NCBI GenBank assembly: GCA_030431825.1
Contig: JAUIIJ010000015.1
Coordinates: 1-64,000 of the forward strand
Length of the DNA stretch: 64,000 bases
Reading direction: 5' to 3'
Source: Alphaproteobacteria bacterium
GTDB lineage: Bacteria > Pseudomonadota > Alphaproteobacteria > Rhodobacterales > Rhodobacteraceae
Position numbers and translations under genes: made by a program. Position 1 is the first letter of the stretch. Every line of letters begins with the position of its first letter. The notes under the pieces are model-generated. The model saw nothing but the letters and a program-made list of their open reading frames with translations, did not search any database and was not told the DNA's origin. Shown here piece after piece: positions 1 through 8,374 of this stretch.

Positions 1-143
1 TCCTGGATGCGTACAACTTTGCGCGGCGGCTGAAGACACTCAGCGGGTTAACGCCATACGAATACATCTGCAAAATCTGGACATCAGAACCAGATCGATC
101 CATCATAAATCCGATCCACCAGATGACAGGACCGAAAACCTAA
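1..143 (+). pseudogene. IS481-type transposase, C-terminal fragment (enters from left edge)
   Basis: An open frame runs from base 3 to a TAA at 141-143 and gives 46 residues, beginning LDAYNFARRLKTLSGL and continuing TPYEYICKIWTSEPDR, then NPIHQM near the end. This is the characteristic C-terminus of IS481-family DDE integrases, where YNF.RRLK and the W-x-x-EP stretch are very conserved. Only the end is in the window, so it could be the tail of an intact element to the left or a remnant. No terminal inverted repeat is obvious in the 20 bases between the stop and trcR. Confidence 0.8.
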
Positions 144-164
144 ACTATCCCATAAGCGCTGACG

Positions 165-953
165 TCAGACACGCGGCTGATCGTCGTCTTCGTCGTCGTC
201 ATCCGCTCCACCTGCGGGCAGATTGAAGAAGCTGTCGGCATCGACGATCTTGTCGTCATCATCCTCGTCGTCCTGTTCGTCATCGACCACGTCCATGGAG
301 CCGCCGAGGGTAAAGGTCTCGAGCCCCTCGATGGCCGTCGGGATTTTCGGTTCCGCGTCCATGCCCAGCGATTGTTCGGTGCTGACGAGCTTGCGGCGTT
401 CGTCATCGCTCATCACTTCGCCTTCTGCGGCCTTCTTGGCGGCGGCCTTTTGTACCGCCGCGTCGAGTTCGCTCTGCTTGCACAGCCCCAAAGCCACAGG
501 GTCGATGGGCTGCATGTTGGCGATGTTCCAGTGGGTCCGCTCGCGAATCGACTGGATGGTCGGCTTGGTCGTACCGACCAGCTTGGCAATCTGTCCGTCC
601 GAAAGCTCCGGGTGGAACTTGACCAGCCACAGGATCGAGTTGGGTCGGTCCTGCCGTTTGGACAACGGCGTATAGCGCGGCCCGCGGCGCTTTTCCTCGC
701 CGGCGGCCGCCGAGTTGGTCTTGATCATGAGCTTGTAGAGCGGATTGTCCTGTGCCGCGTCGATTTCCTTTTGCGTCAACTGGTTGTTGGCAATCGGATC
801 AAAACCCTTGACGCCACCGGCGACGTCGCCATCGGCAATACCCTGCACCTCAAGCTCGTGCATGCCCACGAAATCGGCAATCTGCTTGAAACTGATAGTG
901 GTGTTATCGACCAGCCAAACAGCGGTGGCTTTGGGGTGCAGCAATTTTGCCAT
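165..953 (-). CDS. trcR: TrcR / DUF1013 family cell-cycle transcriptional regulator
   Basis: The 262-residue protein starts MAKLLHPKATAVWLVDNT, the hallmark N-terminus of the DUF1013 family (annotated in alphaproteobacteria as cell cycle transcriptional regulator TrcR). A helix-turn-helix-like segment lies around residues 113-140 (LSDGQIAKLVGTTKPTIQSI), consistent with DNA binding. The last 45 residues are an extremely acidic Asp-rich tail, which is natural low complexity rather than an error. The start at 953 has a strong AGGAG about nine bases upstream. It is probably monocistronic, divergent from the RNase gene. Family assignment is firm; the regulatory role comes from the family and is not visible here. 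Confidence 0.88.
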   Translation of the reverse strand: MAKLLHPKATAVWLVDNTTISFKQIADFVGMHELEVQGIADGDVAGGVKGFDPIANNQLTQKEIDAAQDNPLYKLMIKTNSAAAGEEKRRGPRYTPLSKRQDRPNSILWLVKFHPELSDGQIAKLVGTTKPTIQSIRERTHWNIANMQPIDPVALGLCKQSELDAAVQKAAAKKAAEGEVMSDDERRKLVSTEQSLGMDAEPKIPTAIEGLETFTLGGSMDVVDDEQDDEDDDDKIVDADSFFNLPAGGADDDDEDDDQPRV

Positions 954-1101
954 CGGTGTCTTCTCCTATCTCTTGTGGTCCGACATATCTTTCCCGCTGC
1001 CTGGCGAAGCAAGCGGCCTTGGCTCTCAAGGCGGGTTACCGTTGTCGGGGAACTTGGCGCCTATATAGTCGGCGACAGACGAAATTGGAAGAGCCGAATC
1101 A

Positions 1102-1737
1102 TTGCGCACCCTGCTGTCCCTGCTGATCGCCCTCTGGACCCTGCCCGCCGCCGCCCAGGGGGATCGCGCAGGTGCGTTCGATTATTACGTGCTGAGCCTG
1201 AGCTGGTCGCCGAACTGGTGCGCCCTGACCGGGGATGCGCAGGGGTCCGATCAATGCGATGCGCGCCACGATCACGGCTGGATCCTGCATGGGCTGTGGC
1301 CGCAGTTTCACCGCGGCTATCCATCCTATTGCCAGACTGCCGAGCGCCCACCGTCGCGCCGGATGACGTCCGCCATGGCCGACATCATGGGAACATCGGG
1401 GCTGGCGTGGTATCAGTGGAAGAAACACGGAACCTGTACCGGGTTGTCAGCCAAACAATATTACGACCTGTCGCGCAAGGCCTATGCGCTGGTCAACCGG
1501 CCGGAGGTGTTCCGCAAACTCGACAAAACCGTGAAACTCCCCGCTTCGGTCGTCGAGGAGGCATTCTTGCAGGCCAACCCGGACTGGACAGCCGACATGC
1601 TGACGATCACATGCCGGGATGGACACATCAAGGAAGCCCGCCTGTGCCTTTCCCGCGACCTGAGCCCGGTGCCCTGCGGACAGGATGTCATCCGAGACTG
1701 CCAGGCCAGGAGTGCCGTGTTCGCCCCGATACGCTAG
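1102..1737 (+). CDS. Secreted ribonuclease T2
   Basis: This 211-residue RNase T2 family endoribonuclease has both catalytic signatures: CAS I, ILHGLWPQ at residues 61-68, and CAS II, WKKHGTC at 106-112. Each supplies an active-site histidine. A signal peptide ends near AAAQG at residue 20, and several cysteines fit a disulfide-bonded periplasmic enzyme. RNase T2 cleaves single-stranded RNA through a 2',3'-cyclic phosphate and bacterial members are usually periplasmic scavengers. The start chosen is TTG because it gives a clean signal peptide; no in-frame ATG precedes it. It is convergent with the next gene on the minus strand, only six bases away. Confidence 0.92.
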   Translation: MRTLLSLLIALWTLPAAAQGDRAGAFDYYVLSLSWSPNWCALTGDAQGSDQCDARHDHGWILHGLWPQFHRGYPSYCQTAERPPSRRMTSAMADIMGTSGLAWYQWKKHGTCTGLSAKQYYDLSRKAYALVNRPEVFRKLDKTVKLPASVVEEAFLQANPDWTADMLTITCRDGHIKEARLCLSRDLSPVPCGQDVIRDCQARSAVFAPIR

Positions 1738-1743
1738 CCGCGC

Positions 1744-2241
1744 TCAGCCCTCGGCCGCCTGACATTTGCGCGCGTAATCGAGCGCCTTGGCCGATCCCTT
1801 CAGATCGACGGCAATCACCCGTTCACCCGCCGCATTGTAGACCGTCATCACCTTCTTGCGCGCGATCGCGTGGATAAATTCGCGATCTTCAAAGAACACG
1901 CCGACACCCGGCACATGATCCTGGACGAACCCGGTCGCGACGGCATCGTATTTCTGACCGTCCAGATCAAAGGTTATATCGTATTTCTCGCCCTTTTCGA
2001 TCTTGCCCCATCCATCGTGGAATACGACGAAATAGCCACGATTGCCGGTCGCATCATAGCCGATGCGGACAATCGACAGATCCTGATAAACGGTCTGGAT
2101 CAGGCATCCGTTTCCAAAAGACGGGTCAACCATCACGTTCCAGCCGGAAACGAACCCCTTGTCGATCAGCGCCTGAGCGGATGCGGAAACACTCCCCAGG
2201 GCGAGGATCGCCATGACACACAGGGATACGAGGGATTTCAT
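1744..2241 (-). CDS. Conserved hypothetical exported protein
   Basis: The protein is 165 residues from ATG 2241, preceded by GGAGAC at good spacing. A longer frame to 2310 lacks a ribosome site and would bury the signal peptide. The N-terminus MKSLVSLCVMAILALG followed by ASAQA is a typical Sec signal. The mature part is beta-rich with alternating G/V/F/Y (for example GYFVVFHDGWG) and two cysteines, one in GCLIQ and one near the C-terminus, that could form a disulfide. I do not recognise the family. It sits alone between the convergent RNase and the downstream VPLPA-CTERM gene. Confidence 0.75.
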   Translation of the reverse strand: MKSLVSLCVMAILALGSVSASAQALIDKGFVSGWNVMVDPSFGNGCLIQTVYQDLSIVRIGYDATGNRGYFVVFHDGWGKIEKGEKYDITFDLDGQKYDAVATGFVQDHVPGVGVFFEDREFIHAIARKKVMTVYNAAGERVIAVDLKGSAKALDYARKCQAAEG

Positions 2242-2341
2242 GGGCTGTCTCCGATTTGCGCAGGGTCCGCTACAGGGAGTAGCATTCCGACCCGGCCTTG
2301 CCCATGACAAATGGTGATTTCAACAATTGCACGTTACAAGA

Positions 2342-2368
2342 CGGGCCAGTCCCGACGTGACCGGCCCG
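2342..2368 (-). terminator. Stem-loop terminator after the VPLPA-CTERM gene
   Basis: CGGGCC/GGCCCG arms plus an inner GTC/GAC enclose a short loop just past the stop at 2391. On the minus strand TCTTGT follows. The position fits a terminator, but the U-tract is imperfect. Confidence 0.5.
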
Positions 2369-2390
2369 GAGAGATCGGGGGCGTCGAAAA

Positions 2391-3062
2391 TCAGATCTTC
2401 TTGCGGCGGCGCAACATTGCGAGCCCGCCAAAGCCGCTCAGCAGCAGCAAACCGGCAGCCGGAACCGGAACCGGTGCAACAGTGGCCAGATCCTGGTAGC
2501 CATCACTGTAGAGATAGGTGATTTCGTACCCGTCTGTCACCGCGTTCTCCAGGTTGTCCAGGTATGATTGTGCAAGGTTGGCAACACCGGTGTTGTTGCT
2601 CACCCGGAACGCACCCTCGGCAACATCCAGCGAGGTTCCGGTTTCCGTCACGATTTCCCACAGCGCGACCTGGAAACTCGCCGCTTCAAGGCTTGTGTCG
2701 ATTACCTCTGCGACAGTTCCGCCGGCGAGGACGCTGTTGTAGAGTTTGGCGATGTTCTGCTGCACGCTGTTCTCGAACAGGTTGGGCCGGGTCGAGTAGG
2801 TCACCGGATCGCGCAACGATTCGGCCAGGTCCACACAAAAAGCGGCGAAATCTCCGAATCCGTTATCGCCCGACATCTGAAAAAGACCGGCATAGACATT
2901 TGCCGTCAGTCCCGGGCTATTGACGTGAACGACCTGCCGCAGGTTGTCGCCGCCAAACGGGTTTCCATTCACCTGGTAGGTCGTGTTGACGGTCGTGGCC
3001 GAAGCCGCGCCCCCGATCAGCGTGGTCGCCAACGCGGCGGCGGTGCAGATACGTCTCATCAT
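2391..3062 (-). CDS. VPLPA-CTERM sorting-domain surface protein
   Basis: The protein is about 223 residues from the first of two tandem ATG codons at 3062, preceded by GAGGGAAG. A signal peptide (ATTLIGGAASA) precedes a beta-rich extracellular domain with a thioester-like or fibronectin-like feel. The C-terminus has the tripartite PEP-CTERM-type sorting signal: a PVPVPAAG motif, a hydrophobic helix (LLLLSGFGGLAML) and an RRRKK tail. In Rhodobacteraceae this VPLPA variant is processed by an exosortase and linked to exopolysaccharide and surface display. No exosortase lies in the window. The function of the exported domain is unknown. Confidence 0.88.
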   Translation of the reverse strand: MMRRICTAAALATTLIGGAASATTVNTTYQVNGNPFGGDNLRQVVHVNSPGLTANVYAGLFQMSGDNGFGDFAAFCVDLAESLRDPVTYSTRPNLFENSVQQNIAKLYNSVLAGGTVAEVIDTSLEAASFQVALWEIVTETGTSLDVAEGAFRVSNNTGVANLAQSYLDNLENAVTDGYEITYLYSDGYQDLATVAPVPVPAAGLLLLSGFGGLAMLRRRKKI

Positions 3063-3709
3063 TCGTCTTCCCTCGTTACCCAACGGGCAGACTGCCCTGT
3101 ACTCTTGAACACGGCACGACGGCCTTTCGTCCGAAAAGGCACCATGCGCTGAAAGGGGTTTATCAGGGGTAATTGAGGCGAATTGGCGACGAAAGATGAA
3201 CCATTTGTTGCCATCCCGACCCAAGGACAACCCGATGGCGAAGTCGCGACACCGCTCTCACCCGTCATTGTGCAAGACACTCCGCCGGCTCAGACGTTCG
3301 GAAAGGTCGGTCTCATCGTTTCACGCGCCGCGAGTGTGCGCTCTGCATCCGCGACCCGTTCGTGCGGCAAGCGCCGGCTGATGCGGATTGTCTCATCACC
3401 GCGCGCCGGCTTTTCAGACAGGTGCCACGCCATTGTCTGGCACGAGTCATGATCGGCGACATGTGCGCACAGGGTCGGACGCGTAATCTTGAGAGCCTCC
3501 TTTTGCCCCGGCAACGCTGCACCGCCGCGCGGCATGTTGCCGGCCCCGTTTCCCGCCGCACGCTGCCCGCACGCCGCTCCCGATACCGTGACCCCACGAC
3601 CGCCAATCTGTGCTATAGTGAACCCAGCGTCACAGCGAGGCCCGGCCCGCGACGCGCCCGGACCTTTCGATGCTGACGCGTATGCCCGTCGCCATCGGAG
3701 AGATCAAAA
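3063..3709. other. Intergenic region with one promoter-like element
   Basis: About 650 bases without a convincing gene. Short frames exist on both strands but lack ribosome sites and recognisable composition. The one signal is an extended -10-like TGCTATAGT at 3611-3619 upstream of the DUF2189 gene, without a good -35. The left part should hold the promoter of the VPLPA-CTERM gene. Confidence 0.5.
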
Positions 3710-4564
3710 ATGGAAAAGACAATCGGAAATCCGCTCTCCTGGACGGCCCGACAGTTCGGGTCCGCCGGAGATCACATCGCTGCCACCACAGCGGAACTTG
3801 GTGGCGAGGCCGCAGCACCACCGCAGGTCAGGAAAATGACCATGAACGATGTATGGGCCGCATTGCGCGCGGGCAAGGAAGACTTCCTCGCCTGCCGGAC
3901 GGATGCGATCTTTGCCGTTCTGATCTATCCCCTGATCGGTCTCGTCCTGATCGCGATCGGATTTCAGGCGGACCGGATTCCGCTGCTGTTTCCGCTGCTC
4001 GCGGGCTTCGCCCTGATGGGACCGGTCGCGGCGGTCGGGCTCTACGAGATGAGTCGCCGCCGCGAGGCCGGCGAAAACGTCAACTGGCAGAGCGCATTTG
4101 CCGTGGTCCGGTCGCCGTCGTTCGGCGCGGTGCTGGTGATGGGTCTCTATATGCTGGCTCTGTTCATGGTCTGGATGTTCACCGCGCTGCAAATCTACAA
4201 CTGGACCCTTGGGCCCGAAGCACCCGAATCGCTTGCCGCATTTGCCAGAGACATCATTTCGACCCCGCAGGGATGGACGATGATCCTGTCAGGGATCGCG
4301 GTCGGGTTCGGCTTTGCGCTCGTCGCGCTCGCGATGAGCGTCGTGTCCTTTCCGCTGCTTCTCGATCGGCATGTGGGTGTCCCCGTCGCGATCGTGACCT
4401 CGTTTCGGGTGATGAAGCGCAATCCCCGCGTCACGCTGGCATGGGGCGCGATTGTCGCTGCCGGGCTTGCGATCGGCGCGCTGCCGTTGCTCGTCGGGCT
4501 GGTCGTGGTGCTGCCGATCCTCGGCCATGCAACATGGCATTTCTACCGCCGGGCGATCGACTGA
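3710..4564 (+). CDS. DUF2189 family integral membrane protein
   Basis: The 284-residue protein has a roughly 60-residue cytoplasmic N-terminus followed by about six hydrophobic segments, including AIFAVLIYPLIGLVLIAIGF, a pair near VLVMGLYMLALFMVWMFTAL, and a C-terminal hairpin ending in GHATWHFYRRAID. The H-x-x-W-H-x-Y-R-R ending and overall pattern match the DUF2189 family, sometimes annotated as cytochrome c oxidase subunit I-like though there is no haem/copper ligand set. The ATG at 3710 has GGAG ten bases upstream. No operon partner is evident, and the function is unknown. Confidence 0.82.
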   Translation: MEKTIGNPLSWTARQFGSAGDHIAATTAELGGEAAAPPQVRKMTMNDVWAALRAGKEDFLACRTDAIFAVLIYPLIGLVLIAIGFQADRIPLLFPLLAGFALMGPVAAVGLYEMSRRREAGENVNWQSAFAVVRSPSFGAVLVMGLYMLALFMVWMFTALQIYNWTLGPEAPESLAAFARDIISTPQGWTMILSGIAVGFGFALVALAMSVVSFPLLLDRHVGVPVAIVTSFRVMKRNPRVTLAWGAIVAAGLAIGALPLLVGLVVVLPILGHATWHFYRRAID

Positions 4565-4572
4565 CCACCGGG

Positions 4573-5559
4573 CTATCCCGCGACGGTCAGAACGATCTTG
4601 CCGATATGACCGCTGCTTTCCATGCGCGCATGGGCGGCGGCGGCCTCGGCAAGGTCGAAGGTGCTGTCCATCACCGGGGCAAAGCGCCCCGCCTCGATCA
4701 GGGGCCAGACGTCGCGCTGCAAATTCCGCGCGATCCGCGCCTTGGCCGACTCCGATTGCGGGCGCAGGGTCGACCCGGTGAGGGACAACCGGCGGGTCAT
4801 CATCTCGGCAAAGTTCAACTGGACCGAAGGCCCCTGCAAAAATGCGATCTGCACCAGCCGCCCGTCATCGGCGAGCGCCCTGACATTGCGCGGGATGTAA
4901 TCGCCGCCAACCATATCGAGGATCAGGTGCGCGCCGCCCTCGGCGTTCATCACCTCGACAAAATCCTCGCGCTTGTAATTGACGGCGCGCTCCGCCCCGA
5001 GGTCAAGACAGGCCCGGCATTTTTCATCGGACCCGGCGGTGACAAAGACCCGCGCGCCAAAGGCATTGGCCAACTGGATCGCAGTGGTCCCGATGCCGCT
5101 CGATCCACCGTGAACCAGAATGCGTTCGCCGGCGCGCAAGCCACCGCGCATAAAGACGTTGGAGAACACGGTAAAACATGTTTCCGGCAGGCAGGCCGCC
5201 TGTTTCATGTCGAGTGTCGAGGGGATCGGCAGGCAATGCACCGCCGGCGTCGCCACGTATTCGGCATAACCGCCGCCGGGCAACAGGGCGCAAACCCTGT
5301 CTCCGGGCGCCACCGAATCCACCCCGTCACCGATTGCGACAACCTCGCCCGACGCTTCCAGCCCCGGCAGATCGCTTGCGCCCGGTGGCGGCGCATAGCT
5401 TCCGGCGCGCTGCAACGCATCCGGCCGGTTGACCCCGGCATAAGCGACCCGCAACACCACTTGGCCATGCGCCGGGCGCGGCACCGGACGGGTGGTGATC
5501 TGCAAGACATCCGGCCCGCCCGGACGGGTGATTTCTACGGCGCGCATCTGCTCTGTCAT
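4573..5559 (-). CDS. NAD(P)H quinone oxidoreductase, PIG3/QOR-like MDR family
   Basis: The 328-residue protein is a zinc-free medium-chain dehydrogenase/reductase. It has an N-terminal GroES-like fold (GVNRPDALQRAG; GLEASGEVVAIG) and a Rossmann fold with HGGSSGIGTTAIQLA near its middle. The spacing and GVNRPD motif are typical of the PIG3/TP53I3-like quinone oxidoreductases, which reduce quinones with NADPH. I start at ATG 5559, preceded by AGGGGATAC; a longer frame to 5598 and an internal MRAVEI are alternatives. It is convergent with the DUF2189 gene and follows COQ9 on the same strand with a 63-base gap, so the two may be co-transcribed. Confidence 0.88.
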   Translation of the reverse strand: MTEQMRAVEITRPGGPDVLQITTRPVPRPAHGQVVLRVAYAGVNRPDALQRAGSYAPPPGASDLPGLEASGEVVAIGDGVDSVAPGDRVCALLPGGGYAEYVATPAVHCLPIPSTLDMKQAACLPETCFTVFSNVFMRGGLRAGERILVHGGSSGIGTTAIQLANAFGARVFVTAGSDEKCRACLDLGAERAVNYKREDFVEVMNAEGGAHLILDMVGGDYIPRNVRALADDGRLVQIAFLQGPSVQLNFAEMMTRRLSLTGSTLRPQSESAKARIARNLQRDVWPLIEAGRFAPVMDSTFDLAEAAAAHARMESSGHIGKIVLTVAG

Positions 5560-5622
5560 CTGGCTTGTATCCCCTTGCTTGCTCACAAGGGGTAACATCC
5601 GCAGGCGCCTTGCGGAACCGGT

Positions 5623-6318
5623 CTATTTGCGGGGTTTCATCATCCCCGGCAGGTCGGGATCGGGCATCCGTACGGGCGGCTTGATCCGGCTTGCCAGCCA
5701 GTCCGGCCCGGCAAGGAAAGGCTTCAGCATGGGTGAGGCACGCATCCTTGCCTTGAGCGTTTCAATCTGCATCACATCGTCGATGCGCCGGTCCAGGAAT
5801 GCCCAGGTCGCCGCATGATCGGGGCTGCTGTCGCCCAGCCAGTAGAGAACCGTCGCGGAGTACACGCCCGACAGCGTGGCGCGCTTGGTGTACCAGTTCA
5901 CGTCGTCGGACGTATCGCCGATTTCCGTCCAGATCAGATCACAGGTCTGCCAGACCGCACGGGCGCCATCCGGCGCATGATGCGGCAAGGCAAACAGCGT
6001 CGTTCCGCGGCGCACCAGTTCCGGATCTTCGACCGCTTCGAGCCGATAGCGTATGGCGGTGGCGATCTTTTCGCGAATTTTGAGACGGCCCAGATCTTCG
6101 GCACGCATCCTTTCCACCATCGCCCGGTCTCCGCGCGCATGGTAGGCCAGCGCCAGATCGACCGGACCACGCGGAAACACCGCGCGCGCGGCGTCGGGAT
6201 CGACCCCGACATCCTGCGCCGCCGCACCCAGTGCGGCATCGGTCCAACCATCGAATGGCACATGCATCAGCGACGCATCCAGCAGTTGATCTCGAAGGGT
6301 CTCGTCGGGCAATGTCAT
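5623..6318 (-). CDS. COQ9 family ubiquinone biosynthesis protein
   Basis: The 231-residue protein has the TetR-like all-helical COQ9 fold. The N-terminus is LRDQLLDASLMHVPFDGW, and the C-terminal half has the W-x-x-DxxSxD-x-x-x-TWAF-x-DRRI region (WLGDSSPDHAATWAFLDRRI) diagnostic of COQ9. The protein binds lipids and presents quinone intermediates to the COQ7 hydroxylase. ATG 6318 is preferred over the adjacent GTG 6321 because GGGAG then lies at the right distance. It is divergent from rpsU, an arrangement common in Rhodobacteraceae. Confidence 0.9.
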   Translation of the reverse strand: MTLPDETLRDQLLDASLMHVPFDGWTDAALGAAAQDVGVDPDAARAVFPRGPVDLALAYHARGDRAMVERMRAEDLGRLKIREKIATAIRYRLEAVEDPELVRRGTTLFALPHHAPDGARAVWQTCDLIWTEIGDTSDDVNWYTKRATLSGVYSATVLYWLGDSSPDHAATWAFLDRRIDDVMQIETLKARMRASPMLKPFLAGPDWLASRIKPPVRMPDPDLPGMMKPRK

Positions 6319-6345
6319 CACGCTCTCCCAGGGTTGTGGCCATAC

Positions 6346-6374
6346 TAGACAAGCTGCCCACGCTTTGCTATACG
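6346..6374 (+). promoter_or_regulatory. Sigma-70-type promoter of rpsU
   Basis: TAGACA (6346-6351) and TATACG (6369-6374) are separated by 17 bases, with TGC directly before the -10 as in extended -10 promoters. Transcription would start about 45 bases upstream of the rpsU ATG. Confidence 0.65.
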
Positions 6375-6426
6375 GCTGCTTCCTGCAATTCCTTGCAACT
6401 CAACTTAGAAAGGTGGTGAAAACCAC

Positions 6427-6633
6427 ATGCAGGTTAGTGTTCGCGACAACAATGTCGATCAGGCGCTTCGTGCCCTGAAGAAAAAGCTGCAGCGTGAAGG
6501 CGTATTCCGCGAAATGAAGCTCAAGCAACATTTCGAGAAGCCGTCCGAGAAAAAAGCGCGCGAGAAAGCCGAAGCGATTCGGCGCGCCCGCAAGCTGGCC
6601 CGTAAAAAGGCCCAGCGCGAAGGGATGCTCTAA
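6427..6633 (+). CDS. rpsU: 30S ribosomal protein S21
   Basis: This is a full-length bS21 of 68 residues. It starts [20 protein letters not shown] and ends in a very basic tail ([17 protein letters not shown]), exactly as in alphaproteobacteria. S21 sits on the small-subunit platform near the anti-Shine-Dalgarno and helps initiation. AGAAAGGTGG lies about eight bases upstream of the ATG. It is a single-gene unit with its own promoter and intrinsic terminator. Confidence 0.98.
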   Translation: MQVSVRDNNVDQALRALKKKLQREGVFREMKLKQHFEKPSEKKAREKAEAIRRARKLARKKAQREGML

Positions 6634-6665
6634 GTTTCAGCAGCCATTTTCGACACGGAATGATG

Positions 6666-6694
6666 ACCCCCGAGGCACCGCCACGGGGGTTTTT
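6666..6694 (+). terminator. Rho-independent terminator of rpsU
   Basis: The ACCCCCG/CGGGGGT stem (6666-6672 with 6684-6690) has an 11-base loop and runs into TTTTT at 6690-6694. It lies 32 bases after the rpsU stop. Confidence 0.9.
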
Positions 6695-6856
6695 CGTATC
6701 TGACGGATCGGCACAAGGCCGGACAGGATAGACCCCGGCATCCTGCCACCGCACTGCCCACCGGCGATTGGTCAATCCTGATCTGGCATCGCTTTCAGCG
6801 CCTGGCGTCACGGCAGGGCCGCGTCAGGATCGATGCTACAGGTGGCGCCTGAAATT

Positions 6857-8374
6857 TCACGCGTTCGACGAAACCGAGTCCCTGTCCAACTCCCGGGCGA
6901 AATGCTCGACCAGCTTGTGTTTGAGAATCTTGCCCGTCGGGGCAGCGGGCAGGTCGGTGGCAACGATTATGCGCGCCGGACGCTTGTATCCTGCAAGCCG
7001 CTCTGCCGCAAAGGCACGCAGCGTTTCCACGTCTGGCCAATCGTCTTTCGACGCCTGCACAAAGGCAAGAACCTGTTCATCGCCGGCGATCTTGCGGCCG
7101 ACCACAGCGCATTGAATCACCTGCGGATGGTCGTTCAGCGCCGCCTCGACCTCGGGCGGGTACACGTTGAAGCCGCCGTGGATGATCAGCTCCTTGGTGC
7201 GCCCGACGATGTGCAGGTGCTCACGCGCGTCAATCCGGCCCAGATCACCCGTGCGCAACCAGCCCTCGGCGTCGATGGCTGCGGCGGTCGCCTCCGGGTT
7301 GCGATAATAGCCCTTCATCACCACCGGACCACGCACCAGGACTTCGCCAATCCCGTCACCGCCGCCCGGTACGTCCTCGTCAATGTCGATTTCGACACCG
7401 GGCAGTGCCGGTCCCGTCGAGATATCAGGGTCGCCGAAGCTGTTTCGGGTCACGCAAACGCCGGCGGTGGTCTCTGTCATCCCATAGCCGTTTTGCAACG
7501 CAACACCATAGAACGCCTCGGCCTCGCGCTTCCACGCGGGGTCCAGTGGCGCCGCCCCCGAGGTCACCACGCGCAGGCTGCTTCCCACCAGCGAGCGGTG
7601 CCCCTGTTCGCGGGTATACTGCATCAACAGGGCATGCATCTGCGGCACGGCCGACAACAACGTCACGCCGTCATTCAGCGCGTCATAAAGCCTGGCCACG
7701 GAAAAGCGCGGCTCAAGCCGGATGAACGCGCCGGCACAGGACACCGCCGTGACGATCGACGCAAGGCCAAAGACATGGGTGATCGGCAGGACGCCGTAGA
7801 TCACGTCATCCGCGCGCATGTCGCGCACCTTGACCGACGCCTTGCCCGCAAACACCAGATTGGCATGGCTGAGCATCACACCCTTGGGCGCACCCGTGGT
7901 GCCGGTTGTATAAAGGATGACCGCGATATCCGGATCCGCGTCGGGGGCCGAGGGGAACGGCGTCGCCAGATGCAGCGTGCCGAACGGGCCAGTGATCCGG
8001 GTCGCCCCCATGCGCTCTGCATGCTGTGCCGCCTCGGGTGAGACCTCGGTGGTCATCAACACCGCCGCCGGACGGGCATGTTCGACGATACGGTCGACTT
8101 CCCCGGCGGTCAGCCGTGCATTGACCGGGATCGCAATCGCCCCGATGCGAGAACAGGCAAAAAGCGACGCAACTGTCGGCGCACTGTTTTCCGAAAGTAT
8201 CAGAACCCGGTCGCCCGGTCGCACACCCTTGCCGGCAAGACGCGCGCCAAGCGCATCGCAGGCCGCATCAAGATCGGCATATGACCAGCGCAGGCCGGTC
8301 GTATCGGCAAGGGCGGGCGCCGTGGGCCGCGTCGCGGCCTGATTGTCGAGAAAACCGTGCCAGCGGTCGGTCAT
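6857..8374 (-). CDS. Class I adenylate-forming acyl-CoA ligase
   Basis: The 505-residue ANL-family synthetase has P-loop YTTGTTGAPKGV near residue 165, the A5-type GYGMTET motif, the A7-type WLRTGDLG, and the C-terminal catalytic lysine in PTGKILKHKL. It activates a carboxylic acid to acyl-AMP and then acyl-CoA. It is the last gene of the beta-oxidation operon and its start overlaps the upstream hydratase stop by four bases. In the pim operon the equivalent (PimA) activates pimelate and other dicarboxylates. Substrate here is inferred from context only; a medium-chain fatty or aromatic acid is equally possible. Confidence 0.9.
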   Translation of the reverse strand: MTDRWHGFLDNQAATRPTAPALADTTGLRWSYADLDAACDALGARLAGKGVRPGDRVLILSENSAPTVASLFACSRIGAIAIPVNARLTAGEVDRIVEHARPAAVLMTTEVSPEAAQHAERMGATRITGPFGTLHLATPFPSAPDADPDIAVILYTTGTTGAPKGVMLSHANLVFAGKASVKVRDMRADDVIYGVLPITHVFGLASIVTAVSCAGAFIRLEPRFSVARLYDALNDGVTLLSAVPQMHALLMQYTREQGHRSLVGSSLRVVTSGAAPLDPAWKREAEAFYGVALQNGYGMTETTAGVCVTRNSFGDPDISTGPALPGVEIDIDEDVPGGGDGIGEVLVRGPVVMKGYYRNPEATAAAIDAEGWLRTGDLGRIDAREHLHIVGRTKELIIHGGFNVYPPEVEAALNDHPQVIQCAVVGRKIAGDEQVLAFVQASKDDWPDVETLRAFAAERLAGYKRPARIIVATDLPAAPTGKILKHKLVEHFARELDRDSVSSNA

